In this document: positions 7,713 through 14,588 of the stretch, piece by piece | How positions within the stretch are numbered: the stretch's first letter is position 1 | Layout: each line of letters starts with the position of its first letter | Assembly (NCBI RefSeq): GCF_014333425.1 | Contig: NZ_JACRYT010000030.1 | Span: 1 to 27,306 of the forward strand | Source: Zhenpiania hominis | GTDB taxonomy: Bacteria; Bacillota; Clostridia; Peptostreptococcales; Anaerovoracaceae | Length of the DNA stretch: 27,306 bases | Direction of reading: 5' to 3' | Notes under the pieces: generated by a model | Told to the model about the DNA's origin: nothing | The model's input: the letters and a program-made list of their open reading frames with translations, nothing else | The model's database searches: none | Position numbers and translations under genes: made by a program

Positions 7713-7732
7713 GGAAATTTTTTATTTTTTCC

Positions 7733-8551
7733 TTATTCCACAACTCGAATGATTGCCGCCACTCTGGTTCCTGAATTATGCAGCTGTCTGACGCTCTGGG
7801 AAACAACCCCTTTCCGCGCGTTAGCCGCGTGGATCAGTTTTCCCTTTCCGGAGTAGATTCCGGCGTGGCTGTAGCTGCCGCCGTTTGTAAAAAGCAGAAT
7901 ATCTCCGGCTTTTGCCTTTTTCAGACTCTTAATGGAAGAGCCCACCTTATACTTCTTCAAAGACTGGCTCAGCCCTGCAGAAGACGTCCTCGCGACCTTC
8001 TTCTTTGTATCTACATCCGAAGTTTTGTATACCCAGTAGACAAAGCCGCTGCAGTCAAAGGCCTTTGGCCCCGACGCGCCCGCTCTGTAACTGGCGCCGA
8101 TCTTTTTTCTTGCCTTCGCGACGACCTTCTGACCGTCGCTTTTCTGTGTCTTCCGCTTCACTGTCTTCGAAAAACGGCTGTAATACGCTTTTCCATCCTG
8201 TTTGATGACAGTACGAATCTTGTAACGGTAACGCGTATCCGCCCTCAGTCCCCTGCTTTTAAAGCTGGTTTTACTGGTGGTTCCGATTTTGCGGTAGGTT
8301 TTCTTTTTAAAAGAATACCTGTAAATTTCATAGCCGGACGCGCCGGACGCTTTTTTCCACGTCAGTTTTATGGTTTCCGAGTTAAGCGCTTTGCTCTTTA
8401 CTCCGGTCGGCGCCGCGGGCCGCGGCACCGCAGTTTTCTGCTGCTCTGCCTGACCTTGAGATTCTGTCGCCGTGTGACCATGTGCAGGAAAGCAGAATAT
8501 GCCCGCCATGATTGTTAATGTTACCGCACAGGTTACAATTTTTTTCCTCAT
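7733..8551 (-). CDS. Secreted NlpC/P60 peptidoglycan hydrolase with an Fn3 domain
   Basis: This 272-residue protein has a signal peptide (residues 1 to about 27, MRKKIVTCAV then a hydrophobic core and an Ala-rich cleavage region). A fibronectin type III domain follows at about 45-136 (PAAPTGVKSKALNSETIKLTWKK, partly shown) and an NlpC/P60 catalytic domain at 141-272. The catalytic Cys167 is in FDCSGFVYW, His229 in SYSHAGIYSG and His241 in LIHAAN. Such enzymes cut peptide stems of peptidoglycan during growth or cell separation. The frame could extend to 8632, but ATG 8551 is preceded by AGAGAGG and directly begins the signal peptide. A strong promoter lies at 8604-8632. It is a single-gene unit. 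Lysine-rich linkers make the protein basic, which suits wall binding. Confidence 0.93.
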   Translation of the reverse strand: MRKKIVTCAVTLTIMAGIFCFPAHGHTATESQGQAEQQKTAVPRPAAPTGVKSKALNSETIKLTWKKASGASGYEIYRYSFKKKTYRKIGTTSKTSFKSRGLRADTRYRYKIRTVIKQDGKAYYSRFSKTVKRKTQKSDGQKVVAKARKKIGASYRAGASGPKAFDCSGFVYWVYKTSDVDTKKKVARTSSAGLSQSLKKYKVGSSIKSLKKAKAGDILLFTNGGSYSHAGIYSGKGKLIHAANARKGVVSQSVRQLHNSGTRVAAIIRVVE

Positions 8552-8603
8552 AAAAGCCTCTCTTTGTTCCTTTTTCCAGCTTTTATTGAATAACACGGGT
8601 AAC

Positions 8604-8632
8604 ACTATACCATCGTTTATGCAAAAAGTCAA
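8604..8632 (-). promoter_or_regulatory. Sigma-A-type promoter of the NlpC/P60 gene
   Basis: On the minus strand TTGACT (8627-8632) and TATAGT (8604-8609) are 17 bases apart. The position excludes the longer reading frame start at 8632 and supports the start at 8551. Confidence 0.8.
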
Positions 8633-8941
8633 ATTGTTCCCTATCCCTTGCTATCACTAGTATGCAGTATTATTTTTGCGAAAACTGGGAAAAATTTCTT
8701 TTAAAAAACCCTTATTTTTTTAATTTATCTGTTTCAATATTCCTTGAAAGCCTTGGTTTTACTGATAATTTGTTTTTCTTCGACAATATCCCTTCTTTTT
8801 CTCTTATTAATTTAATTGTATTTCCATGTTTTTTTATAACTAGTTTGCTGTACATCTCCATTTTATGTTTGAATAATCTTTCATACTATATGCATTTTTA
8901 TTCACTTTTTTTAAGATTCAAAACATAGATAACACTCAAAA
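8633..8941. other. Strongly AT-rich gene-poor region
   Basis: These 309 bases are much richer in A and T than their neighbours. No gene with a ribosome binding site is visible. A minus-strand frame at 8712-8861 gives 49 residues, including NTIKLIREKEGI and LSRNIETDKL. It recalls a decayed XRE helix-turn-helix, but it has no ribosome binding site. An 88-codon open frame on the plus strand (8662-8928) is hydrophobic, has no start signal and is probably chance. Confidence 0.5.
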
Positions 8942-8980
8942 AGAAAAAAATAAACTCATCCTATGCCCTCGGATGAGTTT
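8942..8980 (-). terminator. Terminator overlapping the 3' end of the xerD-like gene
   Basis: On the minus strand AAACTCATCC and GGATGAGTTT form a perfect 10-bp stem with a 9-nt loop, followed by a long T-rich run (8935-8951). The left arm encodes the last residues of the protein, and the stop codon falls at the loop and start of the right arm. Confidence 0.85.
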
Positions 8981-9842
8981 TATCATATACATCTTTAATT
9001 CGGTTTTTTGTAACAGACAGATAAACCTCCGTAGCGGAAAGATCCTCATGCCCCATCAATTCCTGCAGAGACTTGAGATCCGCCCCGTTCTGGAGCATAT
9101 GAACCGCAAAAGAATTTCTTATAATATTGGGGGTCAGCTTTTCCTCGAGCCCTGCCTTTTTCCCATATTCTTTTAAAATTTTCCATAGCCCCTGCCGCGT
9201 GATCCTCTGTCCGTGATAATTCACAAAAAGAGCCGGTTCCTCCTTATTTTCTCTCAGGAGCTGATCTCTGGCCTCATAAATATAATTTTCAAGAGCAGCT
9301 CGCGCCGGACGCCCGATCGGAATAATCCGCGCTCTGCGCTGATCTGCCGCGCAAGTAATAAAGCCCATTCGCAGGTTGATATCTTCTACATTTGTATCAA
9401 TCAACTCGCTGACCCGGATCCCTGTAGCGTATAAAAGCTCCAGAACCGCGCTGTCCCTAGTCCCCTTCAGGCTTTTATCCGGAAGAGCCAGCAGTCGGTT
9501 TGTTTCTTCCATTGTTAAAAATTCCAGTTCCTTACGTTCGATTTTGGGGGATTTTATATTGTGGGCGGGGTTTTCATGGATCTCTTCTCTAGCCTGCAGA
9601 TAATTGTAAAACGCGCGTATGGACGCTAGCTTGCGGTTTACCGTAGCCGCTGATTTTCCCGTGTTTTTCAGCTTCAGTAAGAAAGCGACAACTTCCGTCC
9701 CCTGAGTCTGCCGCAAATCCGAAATTCCCCTTGCCTCTTCAAAAGCCGCAAATTCCAGAACATCCCGCTTATAGGCTTCCAGCGTATTTTTTGCCATCTT
9801 TTTCTCATTTTTTAAATAATCAAAGAACTGTTCCAGGAGCAT
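8961..9842 (-). CDS. xerD: XerD-like tyrosine recombinase with altered active site
   Basis: The 293-residue protein has the SAM-like core-binding domain (1-90) and the catalytic domain (105-293) of XerC/XerD, and ends THPRA as XerD does. Xer recombinases resolve chromosome dimers at dif. Of the six catalytic residues, Arg143 (ATGIRVSELI), Arg242, His265 (LMGHEDLS) and the nucleophile Tyr274 are present. The usual beta-hairpin Lys is Asp167 (AADQRRARIIPIG), and the first His of the HxxR box is Asn239 (TPNIIRNSFAVH). The spoIIM and nudF neighbourhood matches the place of xerD in Bacillus, so I favour XerD. I start at ATG 9842, behind GAGGAGGG. The longer frame to 9890 would begin inside the promoter -10 element. 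The gene is alone and has its own terminator. Confidence 0.85.
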   Translation of the reverse strand: MLLEQFFDYLKNEKKMAKNTLEAYKRDVLEFAAFEEARGISDLRQTQGTEVVAFLLKLKNTGKSAATVNRKLASIRAFYNYLQAREEIHENPAHNIKSPKIERKELEFLTMEETNRLLALPDKSLKGTRDSAVLELLYATGIRVSELIDTNVEDINLRMGFITCAADQRRARIIPIGRPARAALENYIYEARDQLLRENKEEPALFVNYHGQRITRQGLWKILKEYGKKAGLEEKLTPNIIRNSFAVHMLQNGADLKSLQELMGHEDLSATEVYLSVTKNRIKDVYDKTHPRA

Positions 9843-9888
9843 TCCTCTATATCCCTCCTCGCACTCACACAGCCACATATACATTTCC

Positions 9889-9917
9889 ATTATAATCCAT
9901 AGACTTGTCGGTTACAA
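9889..9917 (-). promoter_or_regulatory. Promoter of the xerD-like gene
   Basis: On the minus strand TTGTAA (9912-9917) and TATAAT (9889-9894) are 17 bases apart. It overlaps the first codon of the longest open frame and so supports the start at 9842. Confidence 0.75.
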
Positions 9918-10018
9918 TGCCATTTTGGCGAATCCCACTATTTTTTAACGAAGAAAAGTTCCTGTAATAATAGATAGTTTACGCACATAAGTTAGCTAAG
10001 TAGAAGGAGGCACATAAG

Positions 10019-10645
10019 ATGAAACGATTTCAAAGAAACCAGATGCATATGCTGAGTCAGTCTATATCACTGGCCGCGGGAAGCGGGAAGACGCTCCTGC
10101 TCTCTGTCTTTTTCTTCCTTACGGGAATATCCACCGGAATTTTCCTGGAACTGACTATGGGGGCCGGAGAAAAAAGCAATATCGCGGGATACCTTCAGCA
10201 ATATCTCTATATGGATCAAGGGGCTATGGAATATCCCAACCCGTTTTTTTCATCCCTTTCAAACAACCTGTTTCTCCTGCTGATTATCTTTCTTTCCGGC
10301 CTGTCAGCACTGGGTTTTCCTGTAGCCCTTGCCGCTCTTACCTATAAGGGAATGGCACTGGGTTTTTGTACAGGCCTGATCGCGGAAACGTTAAAAGATC
10401 AGGGGCTGCTTGTGATTCTTACCTCTCTTGTGCCTCAGAATTTGTTCCTGCTGCCGGCTTTTATACTGGCGTCTGCCGCCGCGGTGAACTACGCGCTTCT
10501 CTCTCTTGCAAAAAAACGCGCAGCAAAAAGGAACCTGAGAGAATTCTCCGGTTCCTATCTGTGCGTCACCCTCCTGTTAGCCGCTGTCATCGCCCTTGGC
10601 TGCGGCCTTGAGGCTATTTTATATCCAGTTGTTCTTTCGCCATAA
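10019..10645 (+). CDS. spoIIM: Stage II sporulation protein M
   Basis: SpoIIM is a membrane protein of the SpoIID-SpoIIM-SpoIIP machine, which thins septal peptidoglycan and drives engulfment of the forespore. The 208 residues show about five membrane segments: 25-45, 82-112, 115-125, 130-160 and 178-205. The family's conserved features are the GISTGIFLE stretch, LTYKGMALGF and the VPQNLFLLPAFILASAAA region. An ideal AAGGAGG at 10004-10010 precedes ATG 10019. It runs divergently from the xerD-like gene. A sigma-E promoter would be expected from the Bacillus gene, but I could not find a clear one. Its last 32 bases overlap the convergent end of nudF. Confidence 0.93.
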   Translation: MKRFQRNQMHMLSQSISLAAGSGKTLLLSVFFFLTGISTGIFLELTMGAGEKSNIAGYLQQYLYMDQGAMEYPNPFFSSLSNNLFLLLIIFLSGLSALGFPVALAALTYKGMALGFCTGLIAETLKDQGLLVILTSLVPQNLFLLPAFILASAAAVNYALLSLAKKRAAKRNLREFSGSYLCVTLLLAAVIALGCGLEAILYPVVLSP

Positions 10646-11153
10646 AAACGGCGGCAATGGTCTTGGCGTCCACCAGCTTGCCGGAAGCTGCCATTTTATA
10701 GGCTTCGCCAAAATCGTACTCCACAAGCTCCAAAGCTTCATCCTCATCCGGATCTGCTTCTCCCGGTATCAGCCCCGTAGCCGCGTACAGATGGATTACC
10801 TCCTCTGTATAAGCTACACTGGGGTTTATACTTCCCATATAATGGAAATGTTCCGCCGTATATCCGGTTTCTTCTTTTAATTCTCTGCGGGCGGTCTCTT
10901 CCGGGTTTGTTTCTCCCTTATCGATCTTTCCCGCCGGAATTTCCAGAAGGACCTTCCCGCTGGGGTAGCGGAACTGTTTTACCATCACTAATTTTCCTTC
11001 TTTTGTAATTGGAACAATGGCTACCGCTCCGTTATGCTCAACAATCTCCCGATAGGCAGTTCCACCCGGAACGGTCACTGTATCTCTTCTCAGGTTTAAA
11101 ATAGCCCCTTCATAAATTCTCTGGCTGCTGATTCGTTTTTCTTCAAAGATCAT
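10614..11153 (-). CDS. nudF: NUDIX hydrolase, ADP-ribose pyrophosphatase type
   Basis: The enzyme most likely splits ADP-ribose into AMP and ribose 5-phosphate. The 179 residues match the family. A beta-rich N-terminal domain (KRISSQRIYEGAILNLRRDTV, partly shown) is followed by VVEHNGAVAIVP-like strands, the Nudix box GKIDKGETNPEETARREL then KEETGY, and the typical NPSVAYTEEVIHLYAA segment. The box has one extra residue between the first Glu and the REL motif compared with the standard spacing of seven. RBS AGGAGGA lies just before ATG 11153 and overlaps the end of proC, 11 bases away. It is therefore the last gene of proB-proC-nudF. Its 3' end overlaps spoIIM on the other strand by 32 bases. 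nudF is also near spoIIM in Bacillus. Confidence 0.93.
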   Translation of the reverse strand: MIFEEKRISSQRIYEGAILNLRRDTVTVPGGTAYREIVEHNGAVAIVPITKEGKLVMVKQFRYPSGKVLLEIPAGKIDKGETNPEETARRELKEETGYTAEHFHYMGSINPSVAYTEEVIHLYAATGLIPGEADPDEDEALELVEYDFGEAYKMAASGKLVDAKTIAAVFMAKEQLDIK

Positions 11154-11164
11154 AATTCCTCCTG

Positions 11165-11968
11165 CTACTTTGTCATAGATTTGGACTTGTCCACCGCGGC
11201 CTGGAATCCTTCCTGCACCTTTTCTTCAAATCCGTTTTCAAAGAGACAGTTTACCGCTTCGATGGTCGTTCCTCCCGGCGAGCAGACATTAATTCTCAGC
11301 TGTTCTGCGCTGAGATCACTTTCCAGCACCATTTTGGCGGCTCCCAGTACAGCCTGAGCCGCGAAAACTCTCGCCTTAGACGCCTCCATGCCATTTGCCT
11401 GAGCCGCCTTTATCAGGGCCTCTATATACATATAGGTATAGGCCGGACTGCTTCCGCTCACTCCGATCACGCAATGCAATAAAGATTCTTCAACCTCCAT
11501 TGCCCTGCCAATCGAATTGAAAATCGCGAGAGCATGTCCAAAATCATCTTCCCCTACGTTTCCGTTCCGGCAGATCGCGGTCATGGCTTCTCCCACCTGG
11601 GCCGGCGTATTTGGCATAATCCGTATGATCTTTTTATCCGCGCCCAGATACCCCTCGATCAGAGAAATACGGATACCCGCGGCCATAGAAATAATCAATT
11701 GATCGGTTGTGCATACATCCGCGATTTCCGGAAGAAGCGTTTCAAAGAGATTTGGTTTTACTCCCAAAATCACAATATCGCTTTTTTCCACCAGTTCTGT
11801 CTCCCTGCCGCAGGCTGTAACAGCGGGAAACGCCTCTTCAAGGCCGCTTCGAACTTCTTCCTTTTTATCGTAAACGAAAATTTTATCACCGTTTCTTTCC
11901 GCGAAAGGAGCATACCCTTTTAAGATCGCTCCACCCATGTTTCCTGCGCCTATAAAACCAATTTTCAT
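11165..11968 (-). CDS. proC: Pyrroline-5-carboxylate reductase
   Basis: ProC carries out the last step of proline synthesis, reducing pyrroline-5-carboxylate with NAD(P)H. The 267 residues start with the Rossmann motif MKIGFIGAGNMGGAILKG and include ILGVKPNLF, RIMPNTPAQVGEAMTA, the C-terminal helical dimer domain with VIGVSGSSPAYTYMYIEAL, and NVCSPGGTTIEA. All are characteristic of ProC. The ATG at 11968 follows GGGAGGTAGAGGAAAG, which lies in the end of proB; the gap is only seven bases. It is the second gene of the proB-proC-nudF transcript. Confidence 0.97.
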   Translation of the reverse strand: MKIGFIGAGNMGGAILKGYAPFAERNGDKIFVYDKKEEVRSGLEEAFPAVTACGRETELVEKSDIVILGVKPNLFETLLPEIADVCTTDQLIISMAAGIRISLIEGYLGADKKIIRIMPNTPAQVGEAMTAICRNGNVGEDDFGHALAIFNSIGRAMEVEESLLHCVIGVSGSSPAYTYMYIEALIKAAQANGMEASKARVFAAQAVLGAAKMVLESDLSAEQLRINVCSPGGTTIEAVNCLFENGFEEKVQEGFQAAVDKSKSMTK

Positions 11969-11975
11969 CTTTCCT

Positions 11976-12773
11976 CTACCTCCCTGTAAACACGGTCCCT
12001 GTTTCTTCCTGATTCAGCGCCTTTTTTATAATATCCGGCTTTTTACCGTTAAGCAGTATCATAGGAATCCCGTACTGGTTCACAAGACGGGCCGCTTCGA
12101 TTTTGGTCGCGATTCCGCCTGTTCCAAAACTGCTTTTCTCCCCGATATCAATGGTTTTCAGCAGTTGATCGATATCCGCGACTTCTTCGATCAGTTTCGC
12201 GTCCTGGCGGTTCTTCGGGTCCTTGTCGTATACCCCGTCAATATCGCTGAGGATAATGAGAAGATCCGCGTTCCACAGATTAGCTGTGTGGGCGCTGAGG
12301 GTATCGTTATCTCCGATTTTAATTTCATCTACACTCACACTGTCGTTTTCATTAATCACCGGGACAACGCCTTCATCAACCAGTGTAAATAAAGCGTTGC
12401 GGATATTCAGCGTCCGGTGCGGCTCTTTAAAATCACCGCTGGTTAAAAGAATCTGCCCCACATGAATATCGTAATCGGCAAAATACTCCTTGTACGCCAT
12501 CATCAGCTCTACCTGTCCAATGGCGCACAGGGCCTGCTTATAGTTCATATCGCCTCTGCGGCTCCATTTATTAATCGCTCCAACGCCGCAGATTCCCGCG
12601 CCTGAAGAGACCATAATGACCTGCTTGTTTTTCTTCATCAGATCGCTGGCCTGTTCTACAATATTATGGAGTACCTCCCGGTTTACGGCACCGTGATCAT
12701 CCGAAAGAACATTGCTTCCGACCTTAATCACAATCTTGCGGCTTTCTTTTATTCGTTCGCTGATTGCGTCCAT
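11976..12773 (-). CDS. proB: Glutamate 5-kinase lacking the PUA domain
   Basis: ProB phosphorylates the side chain of glutamate and is the feedback-controlled first step of proline synthesis. The 265 residues cover the amino acid kinase domain: IVIKVGSNVLSDDHG, VSSGAGICGVGAINKW, VVPVINENDSVS, KIGDNDTLSAHTANLWNADLLIILSDIDGVYD (partly shown) and GTGGIATKIEAA. The enzyme of E. coli has about 100 further residues, a PUA domain, which is absent here. Single-domain ProB proteins are known in other bacteria. The promoter lies at 12814-12842. It leads the proB-proC-nudF operon. proA, often its neighbour, is on the other strand 1.8 kb away. Confidence 0.96.
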   Translation of the reverse strand: MDAISERIKESRKIVIKVGSNVLSDDHGAVNREVLHNIVEQASDLMKKNKQVIMVSSGAGICGVGAINKWSRRGDMNYKQALCAIGQVELMMAYKEYFADYDIHVGQILLTSGDFKEPHRTLNIRNALFTLVDEGVVPVINENDSVSVDEIKIGDNDTLSAHTANLWNADLLIILSDIDGVYDKDPKNRQDAKLIEEVADIDQLLKTIDIGEKSSFGTGGIATKIEAARLVNQYGIPMILLNGKKPDIIKKALNQEETGTVFTGR

Positions 12774-12813
12774 TCTTCTCTCGTCCTTTCTTCTTAGTAT
12801 ATATGACGGTATC

Positions 12814-12842
12814 AGTATACGATAAATTCAGAAAAGCCGCAA
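12814..12842 (-). promoter_or_regulatory. Promoter of the proB-proC-nudF operon
   Basis: On the minus strand TTGCGG (12837-12842) and TATACT (12814-12819) are 17 bases apart, about 40 bases before proB. No T-box or riboswitch is visible in the short leader. Confidence 0.6.
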
Positions 12843-12872
12843 TAGATAAAGTCCCCCTCCAATCAAAAGGCA

Positions 12873-12902
12873 GAAAAAAGTTTTACAGCTGCAGACAGCT
12901 GT
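12873..12902 (-). terminator. Terminator after spoVS
   Basis: On the minus strand ACAGCTG and CAGCTGT form a 7-bp stem with a 4-nt loop, followed by AAAAC and then TTTTTT. The few bases between stem and T run make it a moderate terminator. Confidence 0.6.
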
Positions 12903-12916
12903 ATGTAAGCTTTCGC

Positions 12917-13177
12917 CTAACGAGGTTCTACGATCAGTTTGATCGCGGTTCGTTCTTCTCCTTCGATTTCAATGTCAGTAAAAGCGGGAACCGTTACGAG
13001 GTCAATCCCGCTTGGCGCCACAAAGCCCCTGGCGATGGCAATAGCCTTTACCGCCTGATTGAGCGCTCCTGCTCCAATCGACTGAATCTCTGCTCCGCCC
13101 TTTTCTCTCAATACTCCTGCAAGTGCTCCTGCCACCGAATTCGGATTTGATTTTGCTGATACTTTTAAAACTTCCAC
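12917..13177 (-). CDS. spoVS: Stage V sporulation protein S
   Basis: SpoVS is a small Alba-fold protein needed at late stages of sporulation in Bacillus and is one of the best conserved proteins of its size. The 86 residues start with MEVLKVSAKSNPNSVAGALA and contain GAGALNQAVKAIAIARG and FVAPSGIDL, ending AIKLIVEPR; this is nearly the family consensus. The open frame reaches 13207, but the true start is a GTG at 13177. A perfect AAGGAGG (13186-13192) lies eight bases before it, inside the first codons of the longer frame, and family members begin at this residue. A TATAAT-like -10 is near 13264-13271 with TTGCTA at 13291-13296, but the spacing (19-21) is poor. A sporulation sigma factor may be used instead. 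Confidence 0.95.
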   Translation of the reverse strand: MEVLKVSAKSNPNSVAGALAGVLREKGGAEIQSIGAGALNQAVKAIAIARGFVAPSGIDLVTVPAFTDIEIEGEERTAIKLIVEPR

Positions 13178-13353
13178 GTATACGTCCTCCTTAATCTCAT
13201 TGATCATTTACGCTTCCCTTCCGGGTTTTTCAAAACTTCTGTGAGGCTGTGCCTCCTGTATCAATTATATAATCCAAAAATGCCATTTTATAGCAAAAAA
13301 ATACGACAAATTCCCTCAAAAATTTCTTTTTTCTAAAATTTTAAGACAACCCC
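13178..13353. other. Divergent intergenic region between spoVS and the candidate small RNA
   Basis: The region is AT-rich. It holds the spoVS leader, with a small GAGGC/GCCTC hairpin near 13235-13250, and the weak spoVS promoter candidate described with that gene. Nothing else is visible. Confidence 0.4.
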
Positions 13354-13382
13354 TTGATTTTTTTGACATGAGCGGCTATAAT
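13354..13382 (+). promoter_or_regulatory. Strong promoter of the candidate small RNA
   Basis: TTGATT (13354-13359) and a perfect TATAAT (13377-13382) are separated by exactly 17 bases. The expected transcript start is near 13389, about 50 bases before a strong terminator stem and not directly before any gene. Confidence 0.75.
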
Positions 13383-13388
13383 CAAATT

Positions 13389-13483
13389 GTGGTTATCCCC
13401 CTGATAACCTCATTAATCTCTAATCCCAATACCCCTTTTGAACAAAACAGACTGCTCCCCTGCAGTCTGTTTTGTTTTTTGTA
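13389..13483 (+). ncRNA. Candidate stand-alone small regulatory RNA with repeated CCCCT motifs
   Basis: The segment has its own promoter (13354-13382) and ends in a perfect terminator (13442-13482), giving an RNA of about 95 nt. A first hairpin, GGTTATC/GATAACC (13391-13409), has the loop CCCCT. An unpaired linker follows and carries CCCCT at 13432-13436. The terminator loop is TCCCCT (13457-13462). So the same C-rich pentamer is exposed three times. Exposed C-rich motifs that pair with AGGGG-type Shine-Dalgarno sequences are a known feature of Bacillota sRNAs such as RsaE/RoxS. The next gene has its own -10 element after the terminator. No gene-like start with a ribosome binding site lies inside. 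An attenuated leader of the downstream exonuclease gene is the main alternative. Confidence 0.6.
13442..13482 (+). terminator. Strong intrinsic terminator of the candidate small RNA
   Basis: AACAAAACAGACTGC (13442-13456) and its exact complement (13463-13477) form a perfect 15-bp stem with loop TCCCCT, followed by a T run. No annotated plus-strand gene lies upstream for it to terminate. Confidence 0.9.
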
Positions 13484-13507
13484 ACTGTTTCCCGACGGAA
13501 TATTATA

Positions 13508-13516
13508 TGGTATAAT
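13508..13516 (+). promoter_or_regulatory. Extended -10 promoter of the exonuclease-proA-DUF368 unit
   Basis: TGGTATAAT is an extended -10 element with a perfect TATAAT at 13511-13516. It lies after the small-RNA terminator and gives a 5' leader of only about 20 bases before ATG 13542. No good -35 is visible, as is common for extended -10 promoters. Confidence 0.6.
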
Positions 13517-13541
13517 TCTACTACTGAGGAAAGAAACCATT

Positions 13542-14588
13542 ATGGAACACATTACCAATCAACTGACAGCGAAATTATATACATCACGGGCGTTTCGATT
13601 TTATTTCGGAGATATGAAGCTGGCAGCCGCTGATATTGAGACAACCGGTCTCAGCCCCCGCAGCAGCCGCTTTGTCCTTGGCGGCCTTCTGCTCCCTTCG
13701 GCGCCGCAGGAAACTCAGGCAGAGGGAACCCTGCGGGTACATCAGTTCTTCGCCGAGACCCTGGAGCAGGAGCAGGAAACCCTGTCCGCGTATTTGTCCG
13801 CGCTGAAAAAATCGGATGTGCTCCTTACTTATAACGGACAGCGCTTTGATCTGCCCTTTCTCAAAGGACGTGCCGGAGAAGCGGCGAAGCAGCTTCCCTT
13901 TAATCTGGATCTCTTTCTTCTTGTCAAAAACTACTCCCCTATTCGGAAGTTTCTTCCCAATCTGAAGCAGAAAACAGTGGAAAATTATATGGGACTCTGG
14001 AGCAGCCGAAAAGATGAGATTTCGGGAAAAGAAAGCGTGGAGCTTTATTATCGTTATCTTGCGGAAGGAGATCCTTCTGTTAAAAGAACCATCCTTCTCC
14101 ATAATCACGATGATATTGTCCAGCTTTATCGTCTCCTTCCGGTACTGGAAAAAATGGATCTGCACCGGGCCATGTATCACATGGGCTTTCCGATCCGCGC
14201 AAAAGCTTCCGAGATTTCCAATCTGGCCGTAGAAAAAGTTCAACTGTCTGGAAACGAGCTGAATGTCTCCGGACGCCAGGGCGCGAAAACCGTTTCCTAC
14301 CATTGTTTTGAGCATGAAGGAATTCCTTGCTTCGCAGTATTCAAACCCGATTCGAAAACATTCCGAATTTCCCTGCCGCTGCTCCGGCAGGCAGGTCTTA
14401 CGTTGGTGGATCTGCGAGCCATGCGGATGGATACAGAGCCGTTCCATAAGTATCCTTCCTGCCAGGAAGGCTTTCTGATTTTGGAGAACGGGGGAGAAAA
14501 AAATTATCTGGAAATCAATCATTTTATAAAAGCGTTTTTAGAAAGGATGTTAAATCAATGGATTACAAAAAAACAGCAGCAGCGATAA
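13542..14588 (+). CDS. YprB-like ribonuclease H-like (DEDD) exonuclease
   Basis: This 348-residue protein has an RNase H-like exonuclease domain of the YprB group (residues about 25-200). The acidic residues of the DEDD type are in place: Asp31 and Glu33 in AAADIETTGL, Asp103 in YNGQRFDLPFL, and the final motif LLHNHDDIVQLYRLLP with His187 and Asp190/191. It probably trims single-stranded nucleic acid ends; the natural substrate is not known. The C-terminal 150 residues lack a known domain. ATG 13542 follows GAGGAAAG. It is the first gene of a unit with proA, whose start overlaps its end by 31 bases. In Bacillus, yprB lies beside a helicase gene, which is absent here. Confidence 0.82.
   Translation: MEHITNQLTAKLYTSRAFRFYFGDMKLAAADIETTGLSPRSSRFVLGGLLLPSAPQETQAEGTLRVHQFFAETLEQEQETLSAYLSALKKSDVLLTYNGQRFDLPFLKGRAGEAAKQLPFNLDLFLLVKNYSPIRKFLPNLKQKTVENYMGLWSSRKDEISGKESVELYYRYLAEGDPSVKRTILLHNHDDIVQLYRLLPVLEKMDLHRAMYHMGFPIRAKASEISNLAVEKVQLSGNELNVSGRQGAKTVSYHCFEHEGIPCFAVFKPDSKTFRISLPLLRQAGLTLVDLRAMRMDTEPFHKYPSCQEGFLILENGGEKNYLEINHFIKAFLERMLNQWITKKQQQR

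Noticed and set aside
8662..8928. 88-codon hydrophobic open frame in the AT-rich region
   Set aside because: No ribosome binding site, no start context, and the composition is what random AT-rich DNA gives.
13178..13207. Start of spoVS at ATG 13207
   Set aside because: The perfect AAGGAGG lies within this extension, and SpoVS proteins start at the GTG at 13177.
13389..13484. Leaderless GTG frame of 31 codons across the candidate sRNA
   Set aside because: It would run through the terminator stem and has no ribosome binding site; an open frame of this length is likely by chance.
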